This document shows positions 55,989-64,000 of a stretch of 64,000 nt of DNA, piece by piece. The notes under the pieces were generated by a model. That model searched no databases, was not told the DNA's origin, and saw nothing but the letters and a program-made list of their open reading frames with translations. Source of the DNA: Streptomyces colonosanans (GTDB lineage: Bacteria; Actinomycetota; Actinomycetes; Streptomycetales; Streptomycetaceae); contig NZ_MLYP01000002.1 of the NCBI RefSeq assembly GCF_001866645.1, positions 111,665 through 175,664 of the forward strand, in the 5' to 3' direction. How positions within the stretch are numbered: position 1 is the first letter of the stretch; every line of letters begins with the position of its first letter. The translations under genes were made by a program, and so were the position numbers.

Positions 55989-57923
55989 TCAGCGCAGCTC
56001 CTGCGGGCATGGCGTCCCCCACGGCAACTGGTACGGCGCGCCCACGCGGTAGGTGCCCGGACGCGGGGCCAGCAGTTCCGTCCACTTGTCGCCCGAGGAG
56101 TCCTCGGGAGCCTCGATCAGGCAGCCGTTGAGGTTGTCGTAACTCTTCGGCGTGCCCTCCAGCCGGTGCTTGGACTCCTCCGTCTCCTGCGGCGGCTTGA
56201 CACCCTTGCCCTTCTCGTCGACCAGGCCCAGCCAGGGCGAGTACGGGATGCGGATGAGGACGCGGCCCGCCTTCTTCACCTGGATCGTCAGCTCGCTCTG
56301 CTCCGCCCGTTCGACCACCGCCGGCGGATCCGCCATGGGGGTGGGGTCGGTCATCGCGAACAGCTGCCAGTTCTCGTCGCCCCAGATCTGCTTCAGGTAC
56401 GGCATGCCCCGCTGGACGAGTTCGCGTTCGCGCTCGCCGCCGCCGCTCCCGTCCGGATCCCCCTTCGGCAGCACCACGTAGTGCACGGACCAGCGCTGCA
56501 GCCACGCGTGGTAGTTCGCGGAGTTGAGCGTGTCGTCGTAGAAGAGCGGGTTGCGTTTCATGTCGGCCTGCCGGTTCCAGCCGCGGGCCAGGTTCACGTA
56601 CGGGGCCAGCGCCGACGCCTCCCGGTGCGAGCGCGCCGGAACCACCTCCACCCGGCCCTTCTCCGCGCCCACCACCTGGAGCTGGTTCACCAGCGGCGCG
56701 AGTTCGCGCGCCCAGGACGCCGCCGGGGTCGTGTGGACGATGTCGTTGACCGTCTTGATGCCGATCCAGACGAAGAAGCCGACGGAGGCGACGACGAGGG
56801 CGTACCACTTCCGGCTGCGCGGCACCGTGAACGGCAGTGCCGCAATGAGTGCCGCGCCGGCGAACACCATCGCGAGCCGGGTGATGTTCGAGCCGATCTG
56901 GGAGCTGATCACCCAGACCAGGAGCACGGCGAGCGCGTACACCGCCGATGTGATCCGTACCGTCTTCCACTCCGTGGGGACCAGGAAGAAGACGAAGACC
57001 GCGTAGACGACCGGCAGGGTCGTCGACTCCACGTTCATCGGCTGCGTTCCGGAGAACGGGAACAGCCAGGCCGACAGCGCGACCACCACGGACGGCGCGA
57101 GGCCCAGCGCCCACGCGCCCGGCCTGCGCTTCTGCAGGAACAGCGCCACCGCGACCAGGCCGACGAACAGGCCCGCCACCGGCGAGGACATCGTGGCGAG
57201 CGCGGCCAGCGGCGCGGCGCACAGCGCCTTCGCCCAGCGCTTGTGGCGCCAGCGGTGCGGCCAGCAGAAGACGCATGCCGTCGCGCCCAGCGCGAACGCC
57301 ATGCCCAGGCCGAAGGTCACCCGCCCGGAGAGGGCGTTGCACACCAACCCGAACACCCCGGCCAGGGCCGGCCCCCACGGCTCGCGGACCGAACGGCTGC
57401 GGATGAGGATGAGCGTCAGCAGCCCGGCCGAGACCGTCCCGGCGATCATCATGGTCGTACGGACGCCGAGCACCGACATCAGATACGGCGACACCACGCT
57501 GTACGACACCGGGTGCATGCCCCCGTACCAGGCGAGGTTGTACGCCGAGTCCGGGTGCCGTCCCACGAACTCCGCCCACGCGTCCTGCGCGGCGAGGTCG
57601 CCGCCGCTGTTCGCGAAGGTGAAGAACCAGACGAGGTGCAGCACCCCGGCGAGGCCCGTGATCGTAAGGACGGGGTGCCGGCGGGCCAGGTCCGCGCAGC
57701 GGGAGGACCGCAGTCGGGTGAGCAGTGCTCGCAGGCGAGGCTCATCGGTCGACGTGCCCTGTGGTATTCGCGGGGCCGGTGCCCCGTCCGGACGACGGCC
57801 GGGTTCGGCGTCGTCGGCGTGTGTCGGCTCCGCTGTGGCCACCTGAAGGCACTCCCGTGGTTCTTGTAGTTGCCGTGGCGCCGGCCCGCCACCGGAAGCC
57901 GCCGTCCAGCCATCTTGCCCCAT
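55989..57923 (-). CDS. Large polytopic membrane protein, GT-C-like, unknown
   Basis: 644 aa from the ATG at 57923 (a GTG at 57938 is in frame). A ~85-residue hydrophilic N-terminus precedes about 11-12 membrane helices (LTITGLAGVLHLVWFFTFAN to KWYALVVASVGFFVWIGIK), and a C-terminal domain of ~220 residues outside the membrane (RWSVHYVVLPKGDP). An acidic segment AQDAWAEFVGRHPDSAYNLA after TM1 is like the first loop of GT-C transferases. It is annotated as MFS in many genomes, but the layout differs. Function unknown. It is flanked by the DacA-like gene upstream. Confidence 0.75.
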   Translation of the reverse strand: MGQDGWTAASGGGPAPRQLQEPRECLQVATAEPTHADDAEPGRRPDGAPAPRIPQGTSTDEPRLRALLTRLRSSRCADLARRHPVLTITGLAGVLHLVWFFTFANSGGDLAAQDAWAEFVGRHPDSAYNLAWYGGMHPVSYSVVSPYLMSVLGVRTTMMIAGTVSAGLLTLILIRSRSVREPWGPALAGVFGLVCNALSGRVTFGLGMAFALGATACVFCWPHRWRHKRWAKALCAAPLAALATMSSPVAGLFVGLVAVALFLQKRRPGAWALGLAPSVVVALSAWLFPFSGTQPMNVESTTLPVVYAVFVFFLVPTEWKTVRITSAVYALAVLLVWVISSQIGSNITRLAMVFAGAALIAALPFTVPRSRKWYALVVASVGFFVWIGIKTVNDIVHTTPAASWARELAPLVNQLQVVGAEKGRVEVVPARSHREASALAPYVNLARGWNRQADMKRNPLFYDDTLNSANYHAWLQRWSVHYVVLPKGDPDGSGGGERERELVQRGMPYLKQIWGDENWQLFAMTDPTPMADPPAVVERAEQSELTIQVKKAGRVLIRIPYSPWLGLVDEKGKGVKPPQETEESKHRLEGTPKSYDNLNGCLIEAPEDSSGDKWTELLAPRPGTYRVGAPYQLPWGTPCPQELR

Positions 57924-58050
57924 TCGGGACGCTAGCACGCAGGGTGGACGCCACCATCTCGCAGGCTTCCCGAGGAGGTGGCGCAGACAGGCCGGCCGCC
58001 GCTCCTCGAGGAGCGGCGGCCGGCCCGCGATTCGAGTCAGCCCGGACAGG

Positions 58051-61047
58051 TCAGCCCAGACGGGTCAGCTTGTCCGTCCAGCGGGGTTCGACCAGGTCTT
58101 TCTGGAGAGCGACCGGGATCTTCACCGCGCCGTCGGCGCCGCCGTCGCCGACGGTGAGGGTGCCCACCTGGGTGCCGGCCTTCGCGGTGTGCGGCACCTC
58201 GCCGGAGGTGAAGGACAGCTTCACGGTCAGCCCGGCCCAGCCGACCGCGGTGACGTCCTTGGTGACGACGACCGGCGTGTGACCGCCGAGATGGTCGTCG
58301 ACGTACCCGACGACGTCACCCTTCTTGAGGATCTTCGCCGAGGTCGGCACGTCCTTGGCGGCGAGCAGCGCGGTCTTGCTGACCGCGTTGACCGTTTCGA
58401 GGATATTCGGTTTGTACTGGCCGAGGATCGCGCCGACGATGGTTACCGTCCGGCCGCCGACCTGCTTGTGGGCGGCGAAGAGCAGGTTGCCTCCCGCCGC
58501 GGTGGTGGAGCCGGTCTTGAGGCCGATCGCGCCGATTTTGAAGGGCAACTCGTTGTAATTGGTCCAGTACTTCCCGGACGGATCCGTCCAGCTCGCCACG
58601 CTGGTGATGGCCACCATGGCCGGGATCCTCATGGCCGCGGTGCCGAGCTTCACCTGGTCCTCGGCCGTGGAGACGGTGGTCTTGGTCAGGCCGGACGGGT
58701 CGGTGTACGTCGTGTTGGTCATGCCAAGTTCCTTGGCGGTGTCGTTCATCTTCTTGACGAACGCCTCCTCGGAACCGGCATCCCAACGGGCGAGCAGGCG
58801 CGCGATGTTGTTCGCAGAAGGGATCATGACCGCGGACAGGGCCTGCTTCTCGGTGAGGAACTGGCCGGCATGGACGGTGTTGAGCGTGGACTCGTCACCG
58901 CTCTCGTCGTAGCTGCCCTCCTTCGCCGCCGTCGCGTCGATCTTGATCTTGGGGCCTTCCTGCCCCGGCTTCAGCGGGTGGTCCCTGAGGATGATGTACG
59001 CCGTCATGGTCTTGGCGACCGAGGCGATGGGCACCGGCTTCTGCTCGCCGAAGTGGTCCATCGTGCCGACGCCGTCGACGTCCATCCAGCCCTGGCCCTC
59101 GCCCGGCCAGGGCAGCTTCACCTTGTCGCCGTCGAAGGAGTAGGTGTCCTTGGCGGTGAGGGTGAGCGTCGGTGCCGGCAGCGGACGTACGACCTGCACG
59201 ATCGCGATGATGACCGCCACCAGCAGCACGAGCGGCGTCCAGATCTTGACCCGCCGCGCTATGGAGCGCACCGGGGTCTCCGGCGGCGGCGGGGTGTTGG
59301 TCAGCTCGGCGAGCAGGTCCATCGGCGGCTTCGGCGGAAGCGGCTGCTGGGTGGTGCGCTCGGGTCCGACCTGGGGCAGCGCGGTGGTCGCCTCGGCGGG
59401 ACCGGCGGCAGGCTTCGGCTTCGCCGGGGCCGACTCGTCCAGCGACTTCAGTGCGACGAATTTGCTGGTGCGTTCGGTGTCAAAGGGCCCTGCGTCGCTC
59501 CCGGAGGCCGACTTCGCGGCGGGCGCGGGCTTGTCGGAGGCGGAGGCGTCCGGCTTGTCGGCGGTGCCGGCAGCGGGCGACTTGGCCGCCCACGAAGGAC
59601 CGGGCTTGCGCGCGGACTTGTCGGCGGTTTCGTCGGACGGCTTGGGCTCGCGAAGCTTGAGCACGGTCGTGGGCTGATCCACGGCCGGCTGCCGAACCTT
59701 GAAGACGGCGGTGGGCTTGTCGACAGAGGCCTTGGAGTCCGTCGGACCGTCCTCGACTCCGGTCTCGTCCTTGGGGTCGTCCTTGGGGTCGTCCTCGGCC
59801 TCGGTCTCGTCCTTGGGGCCGCCCTCGGCTTCGCTGTCGGCCTTGGGGTCGCCCTCAGATTCCGTGCCAGCCTTGGAGTCGCCCTCAGCTTCCGTACCAG
59901 CCTTGGGAGTTCCCTCGGCTCCAGCCTCAGCCTTGGAGTCGCCCTCGACCTCCGTCTCGACCTTGGGGTCGCCCTCGGCTTCGGTCTCGGCCTTGGGGTC
60001 GCCCTCGGACTCGGGCCCGGCCTTGGAGTCGCCCTCAGCTTCCGTCCCAGCCTTGGGAGTTCCCTCGGCTCCAGCCTCAGCCTTGGAGTCGCCCTCGACC
60101 TCCGTCTCGACCTTGGGGTCGCCCTCGGCTTCGGTCTCGTCCTTGGGGTCGCCCTCGGACTCGGGCCCGGCCTTGGAGTCGCCCTCAGCTTCCGTCCCAG
60201 CCTTGGAAGTTCCCTCGGCTCCAGCCTCAGCCTTGGAGTCGCCCTCGACCTCCGTCTCGACCTTGGGGCCGCCCTCGGCTTCGCTGTCGGCCTTGGGGTC
60301 GCCCTCGGACTCGGGCCCGGCCTTGGAGTCGCCCTCAGCTTCCGTCCCAGCCTTGGAAGTTCCCTCGGCTCCGGCCTCAGCCTTGGGGTCGCCCTCGGCT
60401 TCGATCGCGCTCTCGGGGGCCTCCTCGGACTCGGGAGCATCCTCGGCCTTGGGCGCGTCCTCGGCATCGGCTGCGGAGTCCACGGGCTCCGCGCCATCGG
60501 CCTCCTCGCCCTTCGCGGATCCCTCCGCGCCGTCGGCCTCCTCGGAGCCCTTCTCCGCAGGCTTCTCCGCAGCCGTCACCGACGATGCGCCGGCGGTCTG
60601 CTTTGACGCCTCACCCGCAGCCTCCCCGGAAGCCGCGTCCCGCGCGTCACCGTCCGACGCCGCACCGGAACTCTCGTACGCCGCACCCGACTTGGACGAC
60701 GTGGCGTCCCCGCCCTCGGCGGCGGACCCGGTCTCGTTCTCCTCCGCGCTGCGCACCCAGGAAGCCAGCGAAGCCCGCAGCGCGGTGTCGTCCCCGGCAC
60801 CCTTCCCGGACTTCGCGGCACCCCCGGACGGCGGATCGGCCTCGTCCGCGGCCGAACCGGCGAAGTCACGCAGCGCCCGCGTGGAGAACACCGCCGTCGG
60901 CTGGTCGACCCCCGCCTTCTCCCCGGTCATCGTGAGCCGGGGATCACGGGCAGCCCCGGCCGGTTCCGGAACCGGTGCCCCGCTCCCCGTCGTCGTTTCC
61001 GCCGACGACCCCTGCTGCTTCGACCTGTCGGGGGACTCGCCCGCCAC
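58051..61047 (-). CDS. D-Ala-D-Ala carboxypeptidase (S11) with long acidic repeat region
   Basis: 998 aa from the GTG at 61047, with GAGGAGG 5 bp upstream; the open frame to 61131 has no such site. About 600 residues of Glu/Ala/Asp/Lys-rich, probably disordered cytoplasmic sequence come first. They include four 50-residue repeats. One membrane helix follows (IWTPLVLLVAVIIAIVQVV), then the S11 penicillin-binding domain outside: SVAK (SxxK), PSANN (SxN) and LKTGST (KTG). It trims D-Ala from stem peptides. The large cytoplasmic part is unusual for the enzyme class. Its DKPTAVFKVRQPAVDQPTTV motifs resemble phosphorylation or FHA-binding segments (inference). Confidence 0.92.
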   Translation of the reverse strand: MAGESPDRSKQQGSSAETTTGSGAPVPEPAGAARDPRLTMTGEKAGVDQPTAVFSTRALRDFAGSAADEADPPSGGAAKSGKGAGDDTALRASLASWVRSAEENETGSAAEGGDATSSKSGAAYESSGAASDGDARDAASGEAAGEASKQTAGASSVTAAEKPAEKGSEEADGAEGSAKGEEADGAEPVDSAADAEDAPKAEDAPESEEAPESAIEAEGDPKAEAGAEGTSKAGTEAEGDSKAGPESEGDPKADSEAEGGPKVETEVEGDSKAEAGAEGTSKAGTEAEGDSKAGPESEGDPKDETEAEGDPKVETEVEGDSKAEAGAEGTPKAGTEAEGDSKAGPESEGDPKAETEAEGDPKVETEVEGDSKAEAGAEGTPKAGTEAEGDSKAGTESEGDPKADSEAEGGPKDETEAEDDPKDDPKDETGVEDGPTDSKASVDKPTAVFKVRQPAVDQPTTVLKLREPKPSDETADKSARKPGPSWAAKSPAAGTADKPDASASDKPAPAAKSASGSDAGPFDTERTSKFVALKSLDESAPAKPKPAAGPAEATTALPQVGPERTTQQPLPPKPPMDLLAELTNTPPPPETPVRSIARRVKIWTPLVLLVAVIIAIVQVVRPLPAPTLTLTAKDTYSFDGDKVKLPWPGEGQGWMDVDGVGTMDHFGEQKPVPIASVAKTMTAYIILRDHPLKPGQEGPKIKIDATAAKEGSYDESGDESTLNTVHAGQFLTEKQALSAVMIPSANNIARLLARWDAGSEEAFVKKMNDTAKELGMTNTTYTDPSGLTKTTVSTAEDQVKLGTAAMRIPAMVAITSVASWTDPSGKYWTNYNELPFKIGAIGLKTGSTTAAGGNLLFAAHKQVGGRTVTIVGAILGQYKPNILETVNAVSKTALLAAKDVPTSAKILKKGDVVGYVDDHLGGHTPVVVTKDVTAVGWAGLTVKLSFTSGEVPHTAKAGTQVGTLTVGDGGADGAVKIPVALQKDLVEPRWTDKLTRLG
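59779..60420 (-). repeat. 150-bp coding tandem repeats (four units)
   Basis: A 150-bp unit recurs in register at about 59881, 60031, 60181 and 60331. Each unit is five 10-residue modules of the form KAxxExEGDx (KAEAGAEGTS, KAGTEAEGDS, KAGPESEGDP and so on). Differences are mostly single bases, so copy number may vary between strains. Confidence 0.85.
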
Positions 61048-61275
61048 CGATGCCTCCTCGTTGCGCCACGAACCCAGTCGCGCGTCTTGCCGAACCATGA
61101 ACCGCCGCCCGGACACAGCTGTCCGAACCATGTACCAGTGTCCTGTGTGAGTGATTGACCCATGCGCTAGACGAGAACGACATACCTACTGGTTCCACTA
61201 CATTCCGGTCACGCACTCTCGACAGACCAATGTGAGAGGGGTCACCCTGTCATTCATCCACGCGGGGAGGCATGG

Positions 61276-62028
61276 ATGGGCAGGAGCCGCAGAACAATTC
61301 CGGAGGAGCTTCTGCTGCTGGCACTGGACCCGGCCACGGGTACCACTGCACAGCCGCAGTCGCTCGACCTCGGTCTGGCCGGAGCACAGCTCGTGGAGCT
61401 GGCGCTGGCCGGACGGATAGCCCCAGACGGGGATCGTATCGCCGTGGTGGTGCCACGGCCGACTGGAGATCCAACTCTGGACAGCGCGTTGGAGTTGCTG
61501 CGCAGGCGCGGCGCTCCCGTACGGGCCGTCCACTGGATCGGCGGGCCGCGTCTCGGGCTTCGCCAGACCTATCTCTCGCACCTCGAACGGTGCGGCATGG
61601 TCCAGGCCGTACCCGGCCAGATGTGCGGGGTGCTGCCGACGACTCGCTACCAGGCGACGGAGACGGCCATCAGCCGGGAGATCAGGGCCCGGCTGGACAC
61701 CGCGATCCGCACCGGTGTTCCGCCGGACGCGCGGACCGCGGCGCTCGCCGCGCTGGCCCACGCCGTCGGCCTGGGCAAGCACCTGTATCCGGGGAACGAG
61801 GGGCGCTCGTCCCGCTCCCGGCTGCGGGACCTGATCAGGCACGACCCCATGGGCGGCCTCGTGGCACACGCCGTGATGGACGTCCAGAACGGCGCGGCAG
61901 CACAGTCGCGCCGCGGCCCGGCCCCGTCCCGCCGCCAGGCCGCCGGAGCCAAATCCGCAGCGGAACCCGCCCACAGTGTTCCGATGCAGCCGCACCACGG
62001 GGCCATGGCGCGCGTCGTGGCGCACTGA
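61276..62028 (+). CDS. GPP34 (GOLPH3-like) family protein
   Basis: 250 aa, ATG. It opens IPEELLLLALDPATGTTAQP and has LGLAGAQLVELALAGRIAPD, then LRRRGAPVRAVHWI and YLSHLERCGMV. This matches the GPP34/GOLPH3 fold, which in eukaryotes binds PI4P. In actinobacteria its role is not established, though some copies associate with conservon-like or membrane systems. The last ~45 residues are basic and probably disordered. It is divergent from the carboxypeptidase gene. Confidence 0.88.
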   Translation: MGRSRRTIPEELLLLALDPATGTTAQPQSLDLGLAGAQLVELALAGRIAPDGDRIAVVVPRPTGDPTLDSALELLRRRGAPVRAVHWIGGPRLGLRQTYLSHLERCGMVQAVPGQMCGVLPTTRYQATETAISREIRARLDTAIRTGVPPDARTAALAALAHAVGLGKHLYPGNEGRSSRSRLRDLIRHDPMGGLVAHAVMDVQNGAAAQSRRGPAPSRRQAAGAKSAAEPAHSVPMQPHHGAMARVVAH

Positions 62029-62435
62029 GCCGCAGTCCCACGGCCCGGCAGAACCACCTGCTGAACCGGCACAGCCGACGCAGCGGGTACGCACGGCCCG
62101 CACCGCACACCCCGTCCCGAAACCCGGCCTGTGAGCCGCCGGCCGCGCGGGGCGACGAGACCGTACGTCGGGACGACGACACGGCCTCACCGCCCCGCGC
62201 GGCCGCATGACGGCGCCGCGGCAGAACCTCCGTCCCACGACGGACACTTCGTACGCGGAAGTCAGAGTCATACGGCATTCCGTGGCTCCATGGAGTCAAC
62301 TTCGGCCCAAATGCCGCCCAATTGGCGTGCAGGCAGGGCATATCCGCTGTTTCCCAGCGGTAGAAAGCACCTTGGTGGCAATCTGCTCAACAGCAGATAG
62401 GCAAAGCAGAGGCACATAGCCGGAGGTGCACGTCC

Positions 62436-63302
62436 GTGGCGTCGAATGTCAATCCCACCGTCCGACGACGCAGGCTGGGCCAGGAACTGCGCCGGCTCCG
62501 TGAACTCAAGGGAATGACGGCCGAAGAGGTCGCCGAACGACTGCTGGTCTCCCAGTCGAAGATCAGCCGCCTGGAGAACGGCCGCCGCAGCATCAGTCAG
62601 CGCGACGTCCGCGACCTGTGCGGTGTGTACGAGGTCGAGGACCAGCGTGTCGTGGAGTCCCTCATGCAAATGGCACGGGACTCGCGCCAGCAGGGCTGGT
62701 GGCACGCCTTCGGGGACATCCCCTACAGCGTCTACATCGGCCTGGAGACCGACGCGGAGTCGCTGCGGGTGTACGAACCCCAGATCGTCACCGGCCTGTT
62801 GCAGACCCGCGCCTACGCAGAAGCCCTCATCCAGGGCGCACTGCCCGAGACGTCGCCGGCCGACATCGAAAAACGCGTCGAGGTGCGGATGCGGCGCCAG
62901 GAACGCATCGCCGCCGAGAACAACCCGCTCCGTCTGTGGGTGGTGCTGGACGAGGCCGCGCTACGCCGGGTCGTGGGCGACAACCTGGTGATGCGGGAAC
63001 AGTTGGAGCACCTTGCGGAGATGTCCCGGCTTCCTCATGTCACCGTGCAGGTGCTGCCGTTCGACGTGGGTGCGCATCCCGGGCTCAATGGCCAGTACGC
63101 GGTCCTGGAGTTCGCCGACGCCGCCGACTCGAGCGTGGTCTACCTCGAAGGCGTCACCAGCGATCTCTATCTGGAAAAGCCGCACGACGTACAGAAATAC
63201 TCCGTGATGTACGAACATCTGCGGGCCCAGGCGCTGAACGTGGACCGGTCCCGTCAACTCATCGCCGACGCGGCAAAAAAGTACGCAGAGTATGCACGCT
63301 GA
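62436..63302 (+). CDS. XRE regulator with DUF5753 (WhiJ/BldB-associated type)
   Basis: 288 aa. HTH at about 12-72: LGQELRRLRELKGMTAEEVA and LVSQSKISRLENGRRSISQR. A DUF5753 (Scr1-like) domain follows: YIGLETDAESLRVYEPQIVT, GLLQTRAYAEALI and MSRLPHVTVQVLPFDVGAHP. Such proteins occur in tens of copies in Streptomyces, usually next to DUF397 genes, and influence development and antibiotic production. A DUF397 gene lies 233 bp downstream, completing the usual pair. Confidence 0.93.
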   Translation: MASNVNPTVRRRRLGQELRRLRELKGMTAEEVAERLLVSQSKISRLENGRRSISQRDVRDLCGVYEVEDQRVVESLMQMARDSRQQGWWHAFGDIPYSVYIGLETDAESLRVYEPQIVTGLLQTRAYAEALIQGALPETSPADIEKRVEVRMRRQERIAAENNPLRLWVVLDEAALRRVVGDNLVMREQLEHLAEMSRLPHVTVQVLPFDVGAHPGLNGQYAVLEFADAADSSVVYLEGVTSDLYLEKPHDVQKYSVMYEHLRAQALNVDRSRQLIADAAKKYAEYAR

Positions 63303-63535
63303 CCCTCCCGCACGGAGAAGCGCCGGACCCTACACCAATTAAACCTTTACGCGGAAGACTTGACCGGAATATGCCATCCGGTTGGGTGAACGGCCGCTCC
63401 GGGCAGAGATGTTGCCGAGTAGCTTCCCTAACGCCATCAGCAAACACGTTGGCGCGCATCGCATCGCGGACATATGCCGTGACTGCGAGGCGATGACAGC
63501 AACTCAGCAACTCAGCAACTCGCTACGGAGTGAAC

Positions 63536-63745
63536 ATGCCAGTTCTTCAGGGGTCCACGGCCACGTGGACCAAGTCGTCGTACTCGGCCGGCAACGGCGC
63601 CTGCGTCGAGGTCAAGTCTCCGCTCCCGTCGGCACTGAAGGTCCGGGACTCGAAGATCACCGAGGGCCCGATCCTGACCTTCCCCGCGGACTCCTGGAAC
63701 GCGTTCGTGGCGGCTGTGGGCCGGGGGACGTTCGCCCTCGACTGA
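63536..63745 (+). CDS. DUF397 protein, partner of the XRE-DUF5753 regulator
   Basis: 69 aa from the ATG at 63536 (GGAG 5 bp upstream; a GTG at 63530 is closer to the site). It has TATWTKSSYSAGNGACVEVK, then VRDSKITEGPILTFPADSWN and AFVAAV, which define DUF397. These small proteins are thought to modulate or antagonise the neighbouring XRE protein. The leader (63500-63525) contains three copies of CAGCAACT in tandem. Confidence 0.92.
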   Translation: MPVLQGSTATWTKSSYSAGNGACVEVKSPLPSALKVRDSKITEGPILTFPADSWNAFVAAVGRGTFALD

Positions 63746-63910
63746 CGCGTCGATGACGTCGTCCACAACACAACCGCACAGGCATTACCGACAGAGCCCT
63801 CTCGACTGGCCCGCCGTCCCGGCCGAGGGGGCCCTCGCCTGTCCGGGCCCGGTTCACCTTCTAGTGCCGCGGCAGGCAACGTTTGCCCGTTCAGGAGCGG
63901 CGTTCGGTGC

Positions 63911-63953
63911 GTTCCCCCACGCTCGGCTTCGCTCGCGCGGGCGGTGCCCCCAC
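63911..63953. repeat. Second copy of the Streptomyces dispersed hairpin repeat
   Basis: Contains CCCACGCTCGGCTTCGCTCG, a diverged reverse-complement match to 6328-6366. The sequence up to the window end may include the 3' end of a minus-strand gene (GKPKYVQYEGF-like frame), but this is too short to judge. Confidence 0.5.
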
Positions 63954-64000
63954 CGGCGTGCCGGCCGGAAGCCCTCGTACTGGACGTACTTGGGCTTTCG

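Noticed and set aside
55155..57869. 904-codon plus-strand frame opposite the large membrane protein
   Set aside because: Spans two real genes on different strands and has no recognisable domain.
59779..60420. CRISPR array or minisatellite in non-coding DNA
   Set aside because: The 150-bp units keep the reading frame of the carboxypeptidase and have no spacers.
58189..61150. Plus-strand repeat-rich frames over the carboxypeptidase
   Set aside because: They mirror the 150-bp coding repeats of the minus-strand gene; Ser/Ala/Leu repeats are translation artefacts.
63480..63530. CRISPR-like short repeats (CAGCAACT) before the DUF397 gene
   Set aside because: Only three tandem 8-mers without spacers; simple repeat in a leader.

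Overview
The window is high-GC actinobacterial chromosome and almost certainly Streptomyces. Supporting signs are an HrdD-type group 2 sigma factor, Streptomyces-restricted families (DUF6227, DUF6461, SAVMC3_10250-like, SCO4225-like, DUF5753/DUF397 pairs), GTG and TTG starts with strong GGAGG sites, a class F sortase pair, and the dispersed repeat around GCTCGAGCGAAGCCGAGAG.

Region 1 (1-11.3 kb) looks like core chromosome: a P1-type peptidase tail, an L,D-transpeptidase lipoprotein, DUF6227, a divergent MFS pump/WYL regulator pair, hrdD, a divergent DODA-type dioxygenase/MarR pair with visible operators, a secreted M6-like metalloprotease, and an unrecognised tRNA-like small RNA with its own terminator. 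It ends in a deletion scar where a LysR gene and an NTF2-like gene have both lost their starts.

Region 2 (11.34-40 kb) is a mosaic of integrated elements. A complete tRNA-Arg(CCU) gene at 11340-11412 starts it, and the 43-bp 3' end of that tRNA recurs at 30104, 33750 and 37994. Fragments that look like tRNA-Gly and tRNA-Tyr 3' parts occur near 21994, 26500, 36775 and 39883. Most of these sites have a pair of GTGCCA boxes 10-11 bp apart nearby; the 30104 site instead has TGACGGCA pairs 13 bp apart on both sides. The recombinases are all broken (11494, 31483, 34556), as are a relaxase, IS110, IS5 and IS256 transposases and a Rep gene, so the island is probably no longer mobile. The intact cargo is the interesting part: (a) an unknown gene coupled to an XRE-ImmA/IrrE metallopeptidase; (b) a five-gene operon holding a double-P-loop-kinase/nucleotidyltransferase fusion, a phosphotransferase-like protein, an SDR and a NUDIX hydrolase, divergent from an XRE-TPR regulator; (c) an Mrr-like nuclease; (d) a coiled-coil membrane protein next to a Hanks-type kinase, bounded by two tRNA-Gly-like att regions; (e) an ECF sigma/membrane partner pair; (f) a PIN-domain toxin-antitoxin pair. 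The content resembles a defence or stress island.

Region 3 (40-50 kb) is transitional: a family 2 glycosyltransferase, a Tat-exported BBE-type flavoprotein, a cluster of two unknown proteins with a DyP peroxidase and a BASS-type transporter, a signal peptidase with an unusual active site, and a methyltransferase.

Region 4 (50.6-64 kb) again looks like core chromosome: an SDR, a sortase with its probable wall-anchored substrate, an ECF sigma factor and partner, a divergent MFS/ArsR-type pair with a perfect palindrome, a large membrane protein, a D-Ala-D-Ala carboxypeptidase with a 150-bp tandem repeat, a GPP34 protein, and an XRE-DUF5753/DUF397 pair.
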